Shown here: piece by piece, positions 25,926 through 34,521 of the stretch
Layout of the letters: every line of letters begins with the position of its first letter
Numbering within the stretch: position 1 is the stretch's first letter
Source of the DNA: Proteobacteria bacterium SG_bin5
GTDB lineage: Bacteria > Pseudomonadota > Alphaproteobacteria > Sphingomonadales > Sphingomonadaceae
Direction of reading: 5' to 3'
Assembly (NCBI GenBank): GCA_002083475.1
Contig: LWDI01000092.1
Coordinates: 1-64,000 of the forward strand
DNA: 64,000 nt
Position numbers and translations under genes: made by a program
The notes under the pieces: generated by a model
Told to the model about the DNA's origin: nothing
What the model saw: the letters and a program-made list of their open reading frames with translations, nothing else
Databases searched by the model: none

Positions 25926-26483
25926 ATGCACCGACTATTCGTCGCCTTGCGCCCGCCGCCCGCGATTCGCGCGCGATTATCGGAACTGATGGCGGGCATC
26001 CCCGACGCGCGCTGGCAGAGCGACGCGCAATTGCACCTGACGCTGCGCTATATCGGCGAGGTCGATGCGCGCATGGCCGACGATGTGCTGCTCGCGCTCG
26101 GCCAGTTGCGCGGCGCGGCGCCCGAGGTCGCGCTGGCGGGCGTCGGGCGGTTCGGCGGCGAGCGGGCGGGGGACGCGCTCTGGGCGGGGGTCGCGCCGGC
26201 GGCGCCGCTCGCGCTGCTCCACAAGAAGGTCGATCAGGCGCTCGCGCGGATCGGGCTGCCGCGCGAGGGGCGCGCTTATCTTCCGCATATCACGATCGCG
26301 CGATTGCCCCGCCGCGCGAGCGCGCCGGCGGTCGAGGCTTTTCTCGCGCGCCACGCGGGGCTGGCGAGCGCGCCCTTCGTGATGGACGCGCTGCTGCTCT
26401 ACGAAAGCCGGCTCGGCCAGGAGGGCGCGCATTACGAAGCGGTCGCGCGCTGGCCGCTCGACGCCGCCGCCCCCGCTTGCTAG
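25926..26483 (+). CDS. thpR: RNA 2',3'-cyclic phosphodiesterase ThpR (2'-5' RNA ligase family)
   Basis: 185 residues from ATG 25926. The two HxTx motifs of the 2H phosphoesterase fold are both present: H37-L-T39 in HLTLRYIGE and H121-I-T123 in HITIARLPR. The family opens RNA 2',3'-cyclic phosphates and ligates tRNA halves in vitro; the in vivo role is unsettled. Coding sequence before ATG 25926 is not family-like. Confidence 0.9.
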   Translation: MHRLFVALRPPPAIRARLSELMAGIPDARWQSDAQLHLTLRYIGEVDARMADDVLLALGQLRGAAPEVALAGVGRFGGERAGDALWAGVAPAAPLALLHKKVDQALARIGLPREGRAYLPHITIARLPRRASAPAVEAFLARHAGLASAPFVMDALLLYESRLGQEGAHYEAVARWPLDAAAPAC

Positions 26484-26514
26484 CCCCTGGCTCCCGGAAA
26501 AAAAGGAGCGCGGG

Positions 26515-28026
26515 ATGGAGGATGACGCACGCACGCCGGGCTATGCCTGGTATGGCCTCGGCATTTTGGTGCTCGTCTACATTCTGAACTTCGTCGATCG
26601 TCAGCTGCTCTCGATCCTCGCCGAAGACATCAAGCGCGATCTGGGGATGCGCGACGAGGATTTGGGGTTTCTCTATGGCACCGCCTTCGGCGTTTTCTAC
26701 GCGCTGTTCGGCATCCCGCTCGGGCGGCTGGCGGACCAATGGCACCGCGTGCGGCTGCTCGCGAGCGGGCTCGCCTTGTGGTCGGCGATGACGATGGTCT
26801 CGGGGGTGTCGCGCGGCGGTGCGATGCTCGCCGCGGCGCGCGTGGGCGTGGGCGTGGGCGAGGCGAGCGCGGCGCCTTCGGCTTATTCGCTGATTTCGGA
26901 CTGGTTCCCCAAAAGGCTGCGCGCGACCGCGCTCGCAATTTATTCGGCCGGGCTCTATATCGGCGGCGGGGTGTCGCTCGGGATCGGCGCGCTGATCGTC
27001 CAGCGCTGGAACGCGGCTTATCCGGTCGATCCGCCCTTGGGGCTGCACGGCTGGCAGGCGGCGTTCCTCATCGTCGGCCTGCCGGGTCTGCTGCTCGCGC
27101 TGCTCGTGCTGACCTTGCGCGAGCCCGCCCGCCCGGGTCCGGCGGCGCGCGCGCCTTTCGCCGCTTTTTTCGCCGAGTTGCTCACGATCCTGCCGCCGTT
27201 GACGCTGATCGGCGCCGCGCGCCGGGGGCCGCGCGCGCTCGTTGCCAATCTCGCGGCGGTCGCGCTGCTGATCGGCTTCGTCGCCGCCGCCGGCGCGATG
27301 GGCGAATCGGTGCCGCAGTGGAGCGCCTGGGGGATCGGCGTCTATGCGATCTTTTCTTGGGCGAGCGCGCTGCGCGAACGCGATCCCCAGGCGTTCGCGC
27401 TGATCGTCGCCAACCCCGCCTTCCTCGCGGTGTTGGTGGCCTATGGGCTCAACGCCTTCCTGGGCTATTCGACCAGCTTCTGGCTCGCGCCCTATGCCGA
27501 GCGCGTGCTGGGCGAGGCGAAGACGACCGCCGGGCTCATCATCGGCGCCTCGGGGGCGCTGGGCGGCTTTTTGGGGACGACGATCGGCGGCGCGGTGGCC
27601 GATGCGCTGCGCCGGCGCCACCCGGCGGGGCGAGTGATGGTGATTATCTTCGGCGCGATCGCGCCGCTGCCGTTCATCGTCACCGCTTTCACCACGCATA
27701 GCCCCGCGATTTTCTATGCGATGGTGCTGCCGTTGACGGCGCTGGGGAGCTGCGCGCTGGGGGCGGCGGCGGCGACGACGCAGGATCTGGTGCTGCCCCG
27801 GATGCGCGGCACCGCGACCGCGACCTTCCTGATCGGCACGACTTTGCTCGGCCTCGCGCTCGGCCCCTATCTCGCCGGGCGGCTGTCGAGCGCGAGCGGG
27901 AGCTTGTCGCTGGGGGTGCTCGGCCTGCTCGCGACGGTGCCGATCGCGCTGGGCGCCGCGATCACCGCCTTCCGCCTGGTGCCGCGCTACGAGGCGCGCG
28001 TGGCGGCGCTGGCAACCGCTCCTTAA
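26515..28026 (+). CDS. MFS transporter, Spinster-like family
   Basis: 503 residues with 12 predicted membrane segments. AAAGGAG lies six bases before ATG 26515. The N-terminal NFVDRQLLSILAEDIKRDLG and GRLADQWHRVRLL match the Spns/GlcP-type MFS motif A region common in sphingomonads, with a Glu in GVGVGEASAAPSAYSLI. Substrate not predictable; adjacent genes give no metabolic hint. Confidence 0.88.
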   Translation: MEDDARTPGYAWYGLGILVLVYILNFVDRQLLSILAEDIKRDLGMRDEDLGFLYGTAFGVFYALFGIPLGRLADQWHRVRLLASGLALWSAMTMVSGVSRGGAMLAAARVGVGVGEASAAPSAYSLISDWFPKRLRATALAIYSAGLYIGGGVSLGIGALIVQRWNAAYPVDPPLGLHGWQAAFLIVGLPGLLLALLVLTLREPARPGPAARAPFAAFFAELLTILPPLTLIGAARRGPRALVANLAAVALLIGFVAAAGAMGESVPQWSAWGIGVYAIFSWASALRERDPQAFALIVANPAFLAVLVAYGLNAFLGYSTSFWLAPYAERVLGEAKTTAGLIIGASGALGGFLGTTIGGAVADALRRRHPAGRVMVIIFGAIAPLPFIVTAFTTHSPAIFYAMVLPLTALGSCALGAAAATTQDLVLPRMRGTATATFLIGTTLLGLALGPYLAGRLSSASGSLSLGVLGLLATVPIALGAAITAFRLVPRYEARVAALATAP

Positions 28027-28039
28027 CGCCTCGCGGGTT

Positions 28040-28420
28040 ATGGCATGGGTGATGGCGACGGTTCAGTCCTCGATCGAAGCGGATGCGCCGGGCGGCGCCG
28101 AGCATCGCCGCGCGCCGCGACTGCCGGTGCGCATGCCCGCGCGGGTGACGACCAACGCCGCCTGGGCGGCGGTGTGCCGCGTCGTCGATCTCTCGGCTTT
28201 GGGGGTGCGGATCGAGACGACCACCCCGCTCAACCCCGGGCGCGCGGTGCTGATCACCTTGCCGGGCGAACCCCCGATCGAGGCCGCGGTCGCCTGGGCC
28301 GACGGCAGCCAAACCGGCTGCTATTTCGCCCAACCGCTCGGCGCCGAGAGCCTGGCGAGCCTGGCGGCGCGCTTCGCCGAGCCCAACCCGCCATCGGCGC
28401 ATCTGGTGGTGCTCGATTAG
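28040..28420 (+). CDS. PilZ-domain protein (candidate c-di-GMP receptor)
   Basis: 126 residues. It consists of a single PilZ domain with an arginine-rich RRAPRLPVRMPARV motif and DLSALGVRIET (the D/NxSxxG element), the two c-di-GMP contact sites. It starts at ATG 28040 or 28052. A GGDEF-EAL-PilZ protein lies 15 kb away; no flagellar or cellulose genes are near. The stop codon adjoins inverted-repeat element copy 4. Confidence 0.87.
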   Translation: MAWVMATVQSSIEADAPGGAEHRRAPRLPVRMPARVTTNAAWAAVCRVVDLSALGVRIETTTPLNPGRAVLITLPGEPPIEAAVAWADGSQTGCYFAQPLGAESLASLAARFAEPNPPSAHLVVLD

Positions 28421-28674
28421 GGCCGTTTGCGATCGAGCCGGTTCGCTCCTCCCCTGAAAGGGGAGGGGGACCGCGCGAAGCGCGGTGGAGGGGTATCCCC
28501 GGCAGTTCGAGGGCAATACCCCTCCACCATTCGCTGCGCGAATGGTCCCCAGTTCAGGGTCGGATCGTCCCCCTGACGATCCTTGACCGTGCGGGGCACG
28601 GTCAACCCTGAACTCCTTGCAGGGGAGGAGCTTTTTCCGCGAGACATTGGCACGGTGTGATCGCAAACAGCTCT
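28418..28674. repeat. Terminal-inverted-repeat element, copy 4 (long nested form)
   Basis: Starts GGCCGTTTGCGATCGAGCCGG at the pilZ stop and ends CGGTGTGATCGCAAACAGCTC. The interior carries GCTCCTCCCC/GGGGAGGAGC arms and the same ATTCGCTGCGCGAAT, AGTTCAGGGTCG/CAACCCTGAACT, GATCGTCCCCCTGACGATC and ACCGTGCGGGGCACGGT modules as copy 2, in inverse orientation. Confidence 0.85.
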
Positions 28675-28680
28675 CAATAC

Positions 28681-28779
28681 TTCCCCGGCGAAGGCCGGGG
28701 CCCAGCACCGCGCGGGACGTCGGCGGAGCACGCCGCTCCCCGTCACCGCGCGGCTGGGCCCCGGCCTTCGCCGGGGAAG
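28681..28779. repeat. Palindromic repeat, CCCCGGCGAAGGCCGGGGCCCAGC type
   Basis: The arms TTCCCCGGCGAAGGCCGGGGCCCAGC and GCTGGGCCCCGGCCTTCGCCGGGGAA are almost exact inverted copies, with inner CGCGCGG/CCGCGCG arms. Together with copy 4 it fills the roughly 445-base gap up to the stop at 28866, where nothing else is visible. Confidence 0.8.
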
Positions 28780-28865
28780 CGCGTGGGGGAATGTTCGGTG
28801 CGTTTGGCGCGCGCCCCGCTTAGGGGCCGCGCCATCAGCGGGCGAGGGTCAGGCGAAGGGCATCC

Positions 28866-29273
28866 CTATTCCGCCCGCGCCGGGGGCGGATCGAGCGGGA
28901 TGGGGACGCGCTTGCTCTTGTCGGGCTTGGGGCGCGCGGCGTCGACCAGCGCCTTGCCCAGCGCATAGGCCATGCCGATCACGTTGAGCCCGCCCGGGCA
29001 CCCGCCCGAGGTCGCCGCGCAGGGCGGGCGCATCGCCGCGAGCGCGCCATGGCCGGTGAGATCGGGATTGCTCGGGCGCGGGCGGTTCGCGTCGACTTCC
29101 TCGGGATAGGGCAGGCGCTGGTTGGGGAGCGACTTGCCGCAGACGAGCACTTCGCCCTCGGGCGGCACGGGGCGGCACGGCTCGCTCGGCACCGGCACCA
29201 GAATCGAGAACCGCTCGGGCGGCGGCGCGCCTTGAACCGTCGTTACCGCCTGGGCGAGGAAAGCGAGCAACAT
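28866..29273 (-). CDS. Hypothetical exported, Pro-rich protein
   Basis: 135 residues from ATG 29273. A short hydrophobic start (MLLAFLAQAVTTVQGAPPPERF) could be a cleaved signal peptide. The body is Pro-rich with four scattered cysteines (EPCRPV, VLVCGKS, MRPPCAATSGGCPGG) that could form disulfides in the periplasm. An LP..QRLPYPEEVDANRP segment resembles small secreted sphingomonad proteins, but no named domain was recognised. Confidence 0.6.
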   Translation of the reverse strand: MLLAFLAQAVTTVQGAPPPERFSILVPVPSEPCRPVPPEGEVLVCGKSLPNQRLPYPEEVDANRPRPSNPDLTGHGALAAMRPPCAATSGGCPGGLNVIGMAYALGKALVDAARPKPDKSKRVPIPLDPPPARAE

Positions 29274-29339
29274 GGGGCGAGCCTCGCATGATGGGGCGGG
29301 TAGGGCAAGGCACGCGATGCGCTAGATCTTTAGCTTGTC

Positions 29340-29383
29340 GCGATTTCCGAGCCGGCAGGTGATTCCACCTGCCTCGAAATCGC
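29340..29383. repeat. Short palindrome GCGATTTCC...GGAAATCGC type, copy A
   Basis: GCGATTTCCGAGCCGGCAGGTG pairs with CACCTGCCTCGAAATCGC around ATTC. The reverse of this element is at 37289-37332. It ends just before the CoA-binding gene stop at 29385 and may act as its terminator stem. Confidence 0.75.
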
Positions 29384-29384
29384 T

Positions 29385-29816
29385 TTAGCCTTGGATGCGC
29401 GCGATCCCCAGCCGGCGCAGTTCGATCGCCGGGCAGCGGTCCATCACCACTTCGAGCCCGGCGGCCTCGGCGCGGGCGGCGGCGGCTTCGTCGATCACGC
29501 CCAATTGCAGCCACACCGCTTTCGCCCCGATCGCGATTGCCTCGTCGACCACCGCGCCGGCGGCGGCCGAGTTGCGGAAGACGTCGACCAGATCGATCGG
29601 GTCGCCCAATTGCGCCAACTCGCGGAAGACGAACTCGCCGTGGAGATGCTCGCCGGTGATCGCGGGGTTCACCGGGATCACCCGGTAGCCGTGCGCTTGG
29701 AGCGTCGCCATCACCTCGTAACTCGGCCGATCGGGCTTGTCCGAGGCGCCGACCAAGGCGATCGTGCGCACCTTTTCGAGCAAGTCGCGGATTTCGGCGT
29801 CGGTGGTGAGCGGCAT
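29385..29816 (-). CDS. CoA-binding (YccU-like) Rossmann protein
   Basis: 143 residues from ATG 29816. Motifs of the CoA_binding_2 family: RTIALVGASDKPDRPSYEVM, YRVIPVNPAI, DLVDVFRNS, AVWLQLGVIDE and the terminal MDRCPAIE. The protein would bind CoA or a nucleotide; its cellular role is unknown. It starts one base after the mrp stop in the same direction, so the two are co-transcribed. Confidence 0.88.
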   Translation of the reverse strand: MPLTTDAEIRDLLEKVRTIALVGASDKPDRPSYEVMATLQAHGYRVIPVNPAITGEHLHGEFVFRELAQLGDPIDLVDVFRNSAAAGAVVDEAIAIGAKAVWLQLGVIDEAAAARAEAAGLEVVMDRCPAIELRRLGIARIQG

Positions 29817-29817
29817 A

Positions 29818-30771
29818 TCATCCTCGCGCGGTGAGCCAGGCCTCGATTTGGGCGGCCAGGGCATCGAACGCCAGCGCCTCGGGCCCGTTCCCGGCGGCCG
29901 GCGGCGTGCCGGCGTCCGAGCCCTCGCGAATCGCCAGCGCCAGCGGCAGGCGCGCGAGCAGCGCAATGCCGAGCGCCTCCGCCGCCGCCGCCGCCCCGCC
30001 GCGCCCGAAGGGATCGGAGACCGCGCCGCAGCTGGGGCAGGCATAGCCCGCCATATTCTCGACCAGGCCGATCAGCGGCACCTCGGCCTTTTCGAACAAG
30101 GCGATCGCGCGGCGCGCGTCGAGCCAGGCGAGGTCCTGCGGGGTCGAGACGATCAGCGCGCCATCGGGCTTGTGGCGCTGGACCATCGTCAGCTGCACGT
30201 CGCCCGTGCCCGGCGGCAGATCGAGGATCAGCGTGTCGATGCCCGCCCAGTCGCCCTCGATCAGCTGGAGCAGCGCGCCCGCCGTCATCGGCCCGCGCCA
30301 GGCGATCGCTTGGTCGGCGCCGGTCAATTGCCCCATCGAGAGCAAGGGCACGCCATAGGGCGTCGGCACCGGCAGCAATTGCTTGTCGCGCGCCTGGGGG
30401 CGCACGCCCTCCACCCCCATCAGCCGCGGCTGCGAGGGGCCGTGGATGTCGGCGTCGATCAGCCCCACCCGGCCGCCGCGCCGCGCGAGCGCGACCGCGA
30501 GATTGGCGGCGACGGTCGATTTGCCGACCCCGCCCTTGCCGCTCGCCACCGCGATCAACCGCCGCCGCCGTCGCTCGGCGGTGCGCGCGAGGCGGACCGC
30601 GCTCACCCCCGCGATCGCCCCCGCCTCGGCCTCGATCTGCGCGGCGAGCGCGTCGGCGGCATCGGGCGCCAGGCCGCCCACGTCGAGCATGATCCGCGCC
30701 TGCCCGCCCGCGATCCGTCCGGTCGCGCGCCCGGGGGCGAGGCGGGCGAGCAGCGTCTCCAATTGGTCCAT
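29818..30771 (-). CDS. apbC: Mrp/ApbC-type iron-sulfur cluster carrier ATPase
   Basis: 317 residues from ATG 30771 (an upstream in-frame start at 30828 adds 19 non-family residues). Deviant Walker A is SGKGGVGKSTVAANLA, followed by LIDADIHGPSQPRLMG, DLPPGTGDVQLTM and the C-terminal CPSC pair of Mrp proteins. The N-terminal 60 residues form a MIP18/DUF59-like domain. It delivers Fe-S clusters to apo-proteins. The gene is divergent from hflK, 70 bases apart. Confidence 0.93.
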   Translation of the reverse strand: MDQLETLLARLAPGRATGRIAGGQARIMLDVGGLAPDAADALAAQIEAEAGAIAGVSAVRLARTAERRRRRLIAVASGKGGVGKSTVAANLAVALARRGGRVGLIDADIHGPSQPRLMGVEGVRPQARDKQLLPVPTPYGVPLLSMGQLTGADQAIAWRGPMTAGALLQLIEGDWAGIDTLILDLPPGTGDVQLTMVQRHKPDGALIVSTPQDLAWLDARRAIALFEKAEVPLIGLVENMAGYACPSCGAVSDPFGRGGAAAAAEALGIALLARLPLALAIREGSDAGTPPAAGNGPEALAFDALAAQIEAWLTARG

Positions 30772-30841
30772 CCCCGTGCTGATAGGGGCCGAGCGCGCGG
30801 TTGCCACTGTTTTTCTGGCGTAGGGCACTTATAAAGGCGGT

Positions 30842-31960
30842 ATGACGACCTCTCCGGCCTGGTGGCGGCGCCTTCCCTTCTTCATGAGCGACAAGAACGG
30901 CCCCTGGGGCGGCGGTGGCGGTGGCGGCGATGACGGCAATCGCAACCCCTGGGCGGTGCCCCCCGGCGGCCGCCCGCGCCCCGGCGGCCCCAAGCCGACC
31001 GCGCTCGACGAATTCCTGCGCCGCGCGCGCGGGCCACAGGGTCCAGGCGGCGGCGGGGGCGGCTTCGGCGGGCTGCCCGGCGGCGCCAACGCGCGCAATT
31101 TGTGGCTCGCGGTCGCGGCGCTGGTGGTCGTGCTGTGGCTGGGGCTCACCAGCATTCACGTGATCGCCCCCCAGCAGCGCGGGGTGGTGACGGTGCTCGG
31201 CCGCTATTCGGAAACGCTCGGCCCCGGGGTCAACACCACGCTCCCCGCGCCCTTCGCCGCGGTGCGCCGCGTCGATGTCGAGAACGTCCGCACGATCGGC
31301 TTTCCGAGCAACGGCACGTCGGAGAATCTGGTGCTGACGGGCGATCAGAATATCGTCGATCTCAGCTATACGGTGTCGTGGAACGTCACCAATCCGCAGG
31401 ATTATGTGTTCGAGATCAAGGATCCCGAGGAAACCGTGCGCGCCGTCGCCGAGGCATCGATGCGCGCGGTGATGGCGACGGTGACGCTCGATCAGGCGAT
31501 CGCCGGCGGCAAATCGGCGATCGCGGCGCGCGCGCAAGACATGATGCAGAATCTGCTCAACCAATATCATGCCGGCATCGCGGTGCAGGGCGTCGACATC
31601 GGCAGGGTCGATCCGCCCGCCAAGGTGCGCGACGCCTTCAAGGAAGTCAGCGCCGCGCAGCAGGAGGCGCAATCGCAGATGAACAAGGCGCGCGGCTATG
31701 CGCAACAAGTGGTTGCCCAGGCCGAGGGCGCCGCGCGCCAATTCGACCTGGCTTATGAGCAATATCGGCTCGCGCCCGACGTTACGCGTCGGCGCATGTA
31801 TTATGAAACGCTCGAACAAGTGCTGAGAAGCGCCGACAAGACGGTGGTCGGCACGCCGCAGGGGGTGCAGCCCTATCTGCCGCTGCCGGTGACGCCGCGC
31901 ACCCCGCCGGCGGAGGAGACCACCGTCACCAGCAGCGCGCGCGCGGGAGGCGGGCAATGA
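30842..31960 (+). CDS. hflK: FtsH-protease modulator HflK
   Basis: 372 residues, AAGGCGG before ATG 30842. The Gly-rich N-terminus (WGGGGGGGDDGNRNPWAVPPGG) is typical of HflK. A membrane segment (about 88-105) and the SPFH/band-7 domain (HVIAPQQRGVVTVLGRYSETLGPG, VLTGDQNIVDLSYTVSWNV) follow, ending in a Pro-rich tail. It forms the large HflKC cage around FtsH on the inner membrane, exposed to the periplasm. It overlaps hflC by 4 bases. Confidence 0.94.
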   Translation: MTTSPAWWRRLPFFMSDKNGPWGGGGGGGDDGNRNPWAVPPGGRPRPGGPKPTALDEFLRRARGPQGPGGGGGGFGGLPGGANARNLWLAVAALVVVLWLGLTSIHVIAPQQRGVVTVLGRYSETLGPGVNTTLPAPFAAVRRVDVENVRTIGFPSNGTSENLVLTGDQNIVDLSYTVSWNVTNPQDYVFEIKDPEETVRAVAEASMRAVMATVTLDQAIAGGKSAIAARAQDMMQNLLNQYHAGIAVQGVDIGRVDPPAKVRDAFKEVSAAQQEAQSQMNKARGYAQQVVAQAEGAARQFDLAYEQYRLAPDVTRRRMYYETLEQVLRSADKTVVGTPQGVQPYLPLPVTPRTPPAEETTVTSSARAGGGQ

Positions 31961-32823
31961 CCGGCTTTTGGAACTCGCGCTGGGCGGCCGGCGTCGCGCT
32001 CTTGGTCGTGCTGATCCTGTTCGTCTCGTCGTTCATCGTCGTGCGCGAGACGCAACAGGCGGTGATCCTGCGGTTCGAAAAGCCCGTGCGAACGATCAAC
32101 GTGTGGCGCCCCGACGAGCAGCTCGGGCGCACGAGCGCCGGGCCGGTGTTCAAGCTGCCCTTCATCGACAAGGTGGTGCTGATCGACAAGCGCGTGCTCG
32201 ACGTCGATCTGTCGAACCAGCCGGTGCTTTCGACCGAGCAATTCCCGCTCGAGGTCGATGCCTTCGCGCGCTTCCGCATCGTCGATCCGTTGAAGGCCGT
32301 CGTCACCACCGGCAGCGCGGGTAATACCGAGCAGATCGTCGCCGATCGGCTGCGCCCGTTGCTCGGCTCGGCGCTGCGCAACGAGCTCGGCAAACGCCCC
32401 TTCGCCGCGCTGCTCAGCCCCGAGCGCGACGCGGTGATGGACAATATCCAAACCGGGCTCCAGCGCCGCGCGCGCAGCTATGGCGTGGAGATCGTCGACG
32501 TGCGCATCCGCCACGCCGATCTGCCCGAGGGCAGCCCGCTCGACAGCGCGCTCGCCCGGATGACCTCGGCGCGCCAGCAACAGGCGACGACGATCCGCGC
32601 CGAGGGGCAGAAGCAAGCCCAGATCATCAGCGCCGAAGCCGATGCCAGGGCGTCGCAAATCTATGCCGAAAGCTTCGGCAAGGACCCCGAATTCTATGAT
32701 TTCTACCGCGCGATGCAGAGCTATCGGACGACCTTCTCACAAGGCCAGACGCAGTTCGTGCTGACCCCGGGCGACGCCTATCTACGCCAGTTCGACTGGC
32801 GACAGGGGGCGCCCGCGCGCTGA
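31957..32823 (+). CDS. hflC: FtsH-protease modulator HflC
   Basis: 288 residues, ATGA overlap with hflK. One N-terminal membrane anchor (about 5-25), then an SPFH domain with VRETQQAVILRFEKPVRTI, EVDAFARFRIVDPL and the HflC-specific C-terminal FYDFYRAMQSYRTTF. It pairs with HflK to modulate FtsH access to substrates. A degP-like gene follows 91 bases later. Confidence 0.94.
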   Translation: MTGFWNSRWAAGVALLVVLILFVSSFIVVRETQQAVILRFEKPVRTINVWRPDEQLGRTSAGPVFKLPFIDKVVLIDKRVLDVDLSNQPVLSTEQFPLEVDAFARFRIVDPLKAVVTTGSAGNTEQIVADRLRPLLGSALRNELGKRPFAALLSPERDAVMDNIQTGLQRRARSYGVEIVDVRIRHADLPEGSPLDSALARMTSARQQQATTIRAEGQKQAQIISAEADARASQIYAESFGKDPEFYDFYRAMQSYRTTFSQGQTQFVLTPGDAYLRQFDWRQGAPAR

Positions 32824-32914
32824 CGAGGCGTTCGATCGCGCCGCGATCATTCAAAATGCGTTCAGACTGATTGGGCGACAAGCCGCCCCAAATTGCCGAT
32901 AGGAAGGACCGAAA

Positions 32915-34465
32915 GTGCGTTACGCTTATGCGATTACCGGCGCTTTGTTGCTCGCGGGGACGACCGCGTCGCTCGCGCTGAACCCCGGCGCGCCCGCCGG
33001 CGCCCAAACCGCGCAAAACGCGCCCGAGGCGATGGCGCAGATCGCGCCGCGCGCGGGCGCCCCGGTGAGCTTCGCCGATCTCGTCACGCGGTTGCAACCG
33101 GCGGTGGTCAACATCTCGACCAAACAGTCGATCAAGGTGCAGCAACAGGCGAACCCCTTCCAAGGCACGCCTTTCCAGGATTTCTTCAACCAGTTCGGCG
33201 GCGGCGGCGGCCAGGGCGACGGCCAGCCGGTGACGCGCCAGGCGCAATCACTCGGCTCGGGCTTCATCATCTCGCCCGATGGCTATGTGGTGACGAACAA
33301 TCACGTCGTCGCGCCGGGCGCGCGGGGAGCCACGGTCGATTCGATCACGGTGACGCTTACCGACGGCAAGGAATATCCCGCCAAGCTGATCGGGCGCGAC
33401 CAGGAATCGGATCTGGCGCTGCTCAAGATCCAGGGCGCGAACCTGCCCTTCGTCCGCTTCGGCGATTCGACCAAGGCGCGCGTCGGCGATTGGATCGTCG
33501 CGATCGGCAATCCCTTCGGCATCGGCTCCACGGTGACGGCGGGGATCATCTCGGCGCTCCACCGCTCGACCGGGCTCGGCGCTTATGATCGCTTCATCCA
33601 GACCGATGCCTCGATCAACCAGGGCAATTCGGGCGGCCCGATGTTCGATCTGCGCGGCGAGGTGATCGGCATCAACTCGCAAATCCTGAGCCCCTCGGGC
33701 GGCAATATCGGCATCGGCTTCGCGATTCCGGCCGAACAAGCGCGCCCGATCATCGACACGCTGATGAAGGGCCAATCGGTCAAGCGCGGCTATTTGGGCG
33801 TCGGCCCGCAGCCGATCGACGAAGACCTCGCCGCCGCGCTCGGCGTGGCCAAGAACCATGGCGAAATCTTGCGCAGCGTCGAACCCGATGCGCCGGCCGG
33901 GCGCGCCGGGGCGCGCGTCGGCGACGTGGTGCTCAAGGTCAATGGCCAGGACGTCACCAACGAGCAATCGCTGACCTTCCTCGTCGGCCAGACCAAGCCG
34001 GGCGAGACGATCCGGCTCGACATCGTGCGCGACGGGCGGCCGATGACGCTCAACGTCACCGCCGGCACGCGCCCGAGCCAGGAACAACTCGCCGCGCAAG
34101 CGGGCGTCGGCGATGACGATAACGCGATGCCCGATGGCGGCAGCGGCCAGACCGATCAGGCGATGAGCAATTCGGTGGGCCTCACCGTCACCGAACTCAC
34201 CCCGCAGATCCAGCGCGCGCTCGGGCTCGATTCGACGGCGAAGGGCGTGGTGATCACCTCGGTCGATCCGTCGAGCGACGCGGCGCAAAAGGGGCTGAAG
34301 CGCGGCGATCTGATCGTCTCGGTCAATCGCCAGCCGACGACGACGGTGGCGGCGCTCGCGCAAGCGGTGGCGCAGGCCAAGGCGCAAGGGCGCGAGGCGT
34401 TGCTGCTGTTCATCCAGCGCGGCCGCACCCCGGGCGCCTTCGTCGCGATCCGGCTGAAGAAGTAA
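32915..34465 (+). CDS. degP: Do-family periplasmic serine protease (DegP/DegQ type)
   Basis: 516 residues, starting at GTG 32915 behind AGGAAGG. Signal peptide, then a trypsin-like domain with the triad H130 (NNHVV), D166 (ESDLALL) and S239 (QGNSGGP), followed by two PDZ domains (from about 295 and 410). It degrades or refolds misfolded periplasmic proteins. It follows hflKC, consistent with an envelope quality-control set. DegP versus DegQ cannot be told from sequence alone. Confidence 0.93.
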   Translation: MRYAYAITGALLLAGTTASLALNPGAPAGAQTAQNAPEAMAQIAPRAGAPVSFADLVTRLQPAVVNISTKQSIKVQQQANPFQGTPFQDFFNQFGGGGGQGDGQPVTRQAQSLGSGFIISPDGYVVTNNHVVAPGARGATVDSITVTLTDGKEYPAKLIGRDQESDLALLKIQGANLPFVRFGDSTKARVGDWIVAIGNPFGIGSTVTAGIISALHRSTGLGAYDRFIQTDASINQGNSGGPMFDLRGEVIGINSQILSPSGGNIGIGFAIPAEQARPIIDTLMKGQSVKRGYLGVGPQPIDEDLAAALGVAKNHGEILRSVEPDAPAGRAGARVGDVVLKVNGQDVTNEQSLTFLVGQTKPGETIRLDIVRDGRPMTLNVTAGTRPSQEQLAAQAGVGDDDNAMPDGGSGQTDQAMSNSVGLTVTELTPQIQRALGLDSTAKGVVITSVDPSSDAAQKGLKRGDLIVSVNRQPTTTVAALAQAVAQAKAQGREALLLFIQRGRTPGAFVAIRLKK

Positions 34466-34521
34466 GGCTTCCCGCTCCCGCCCGGCCCGCTTATCCTCTT
34501 GCCGAAGCAAGGGAGGCGGGC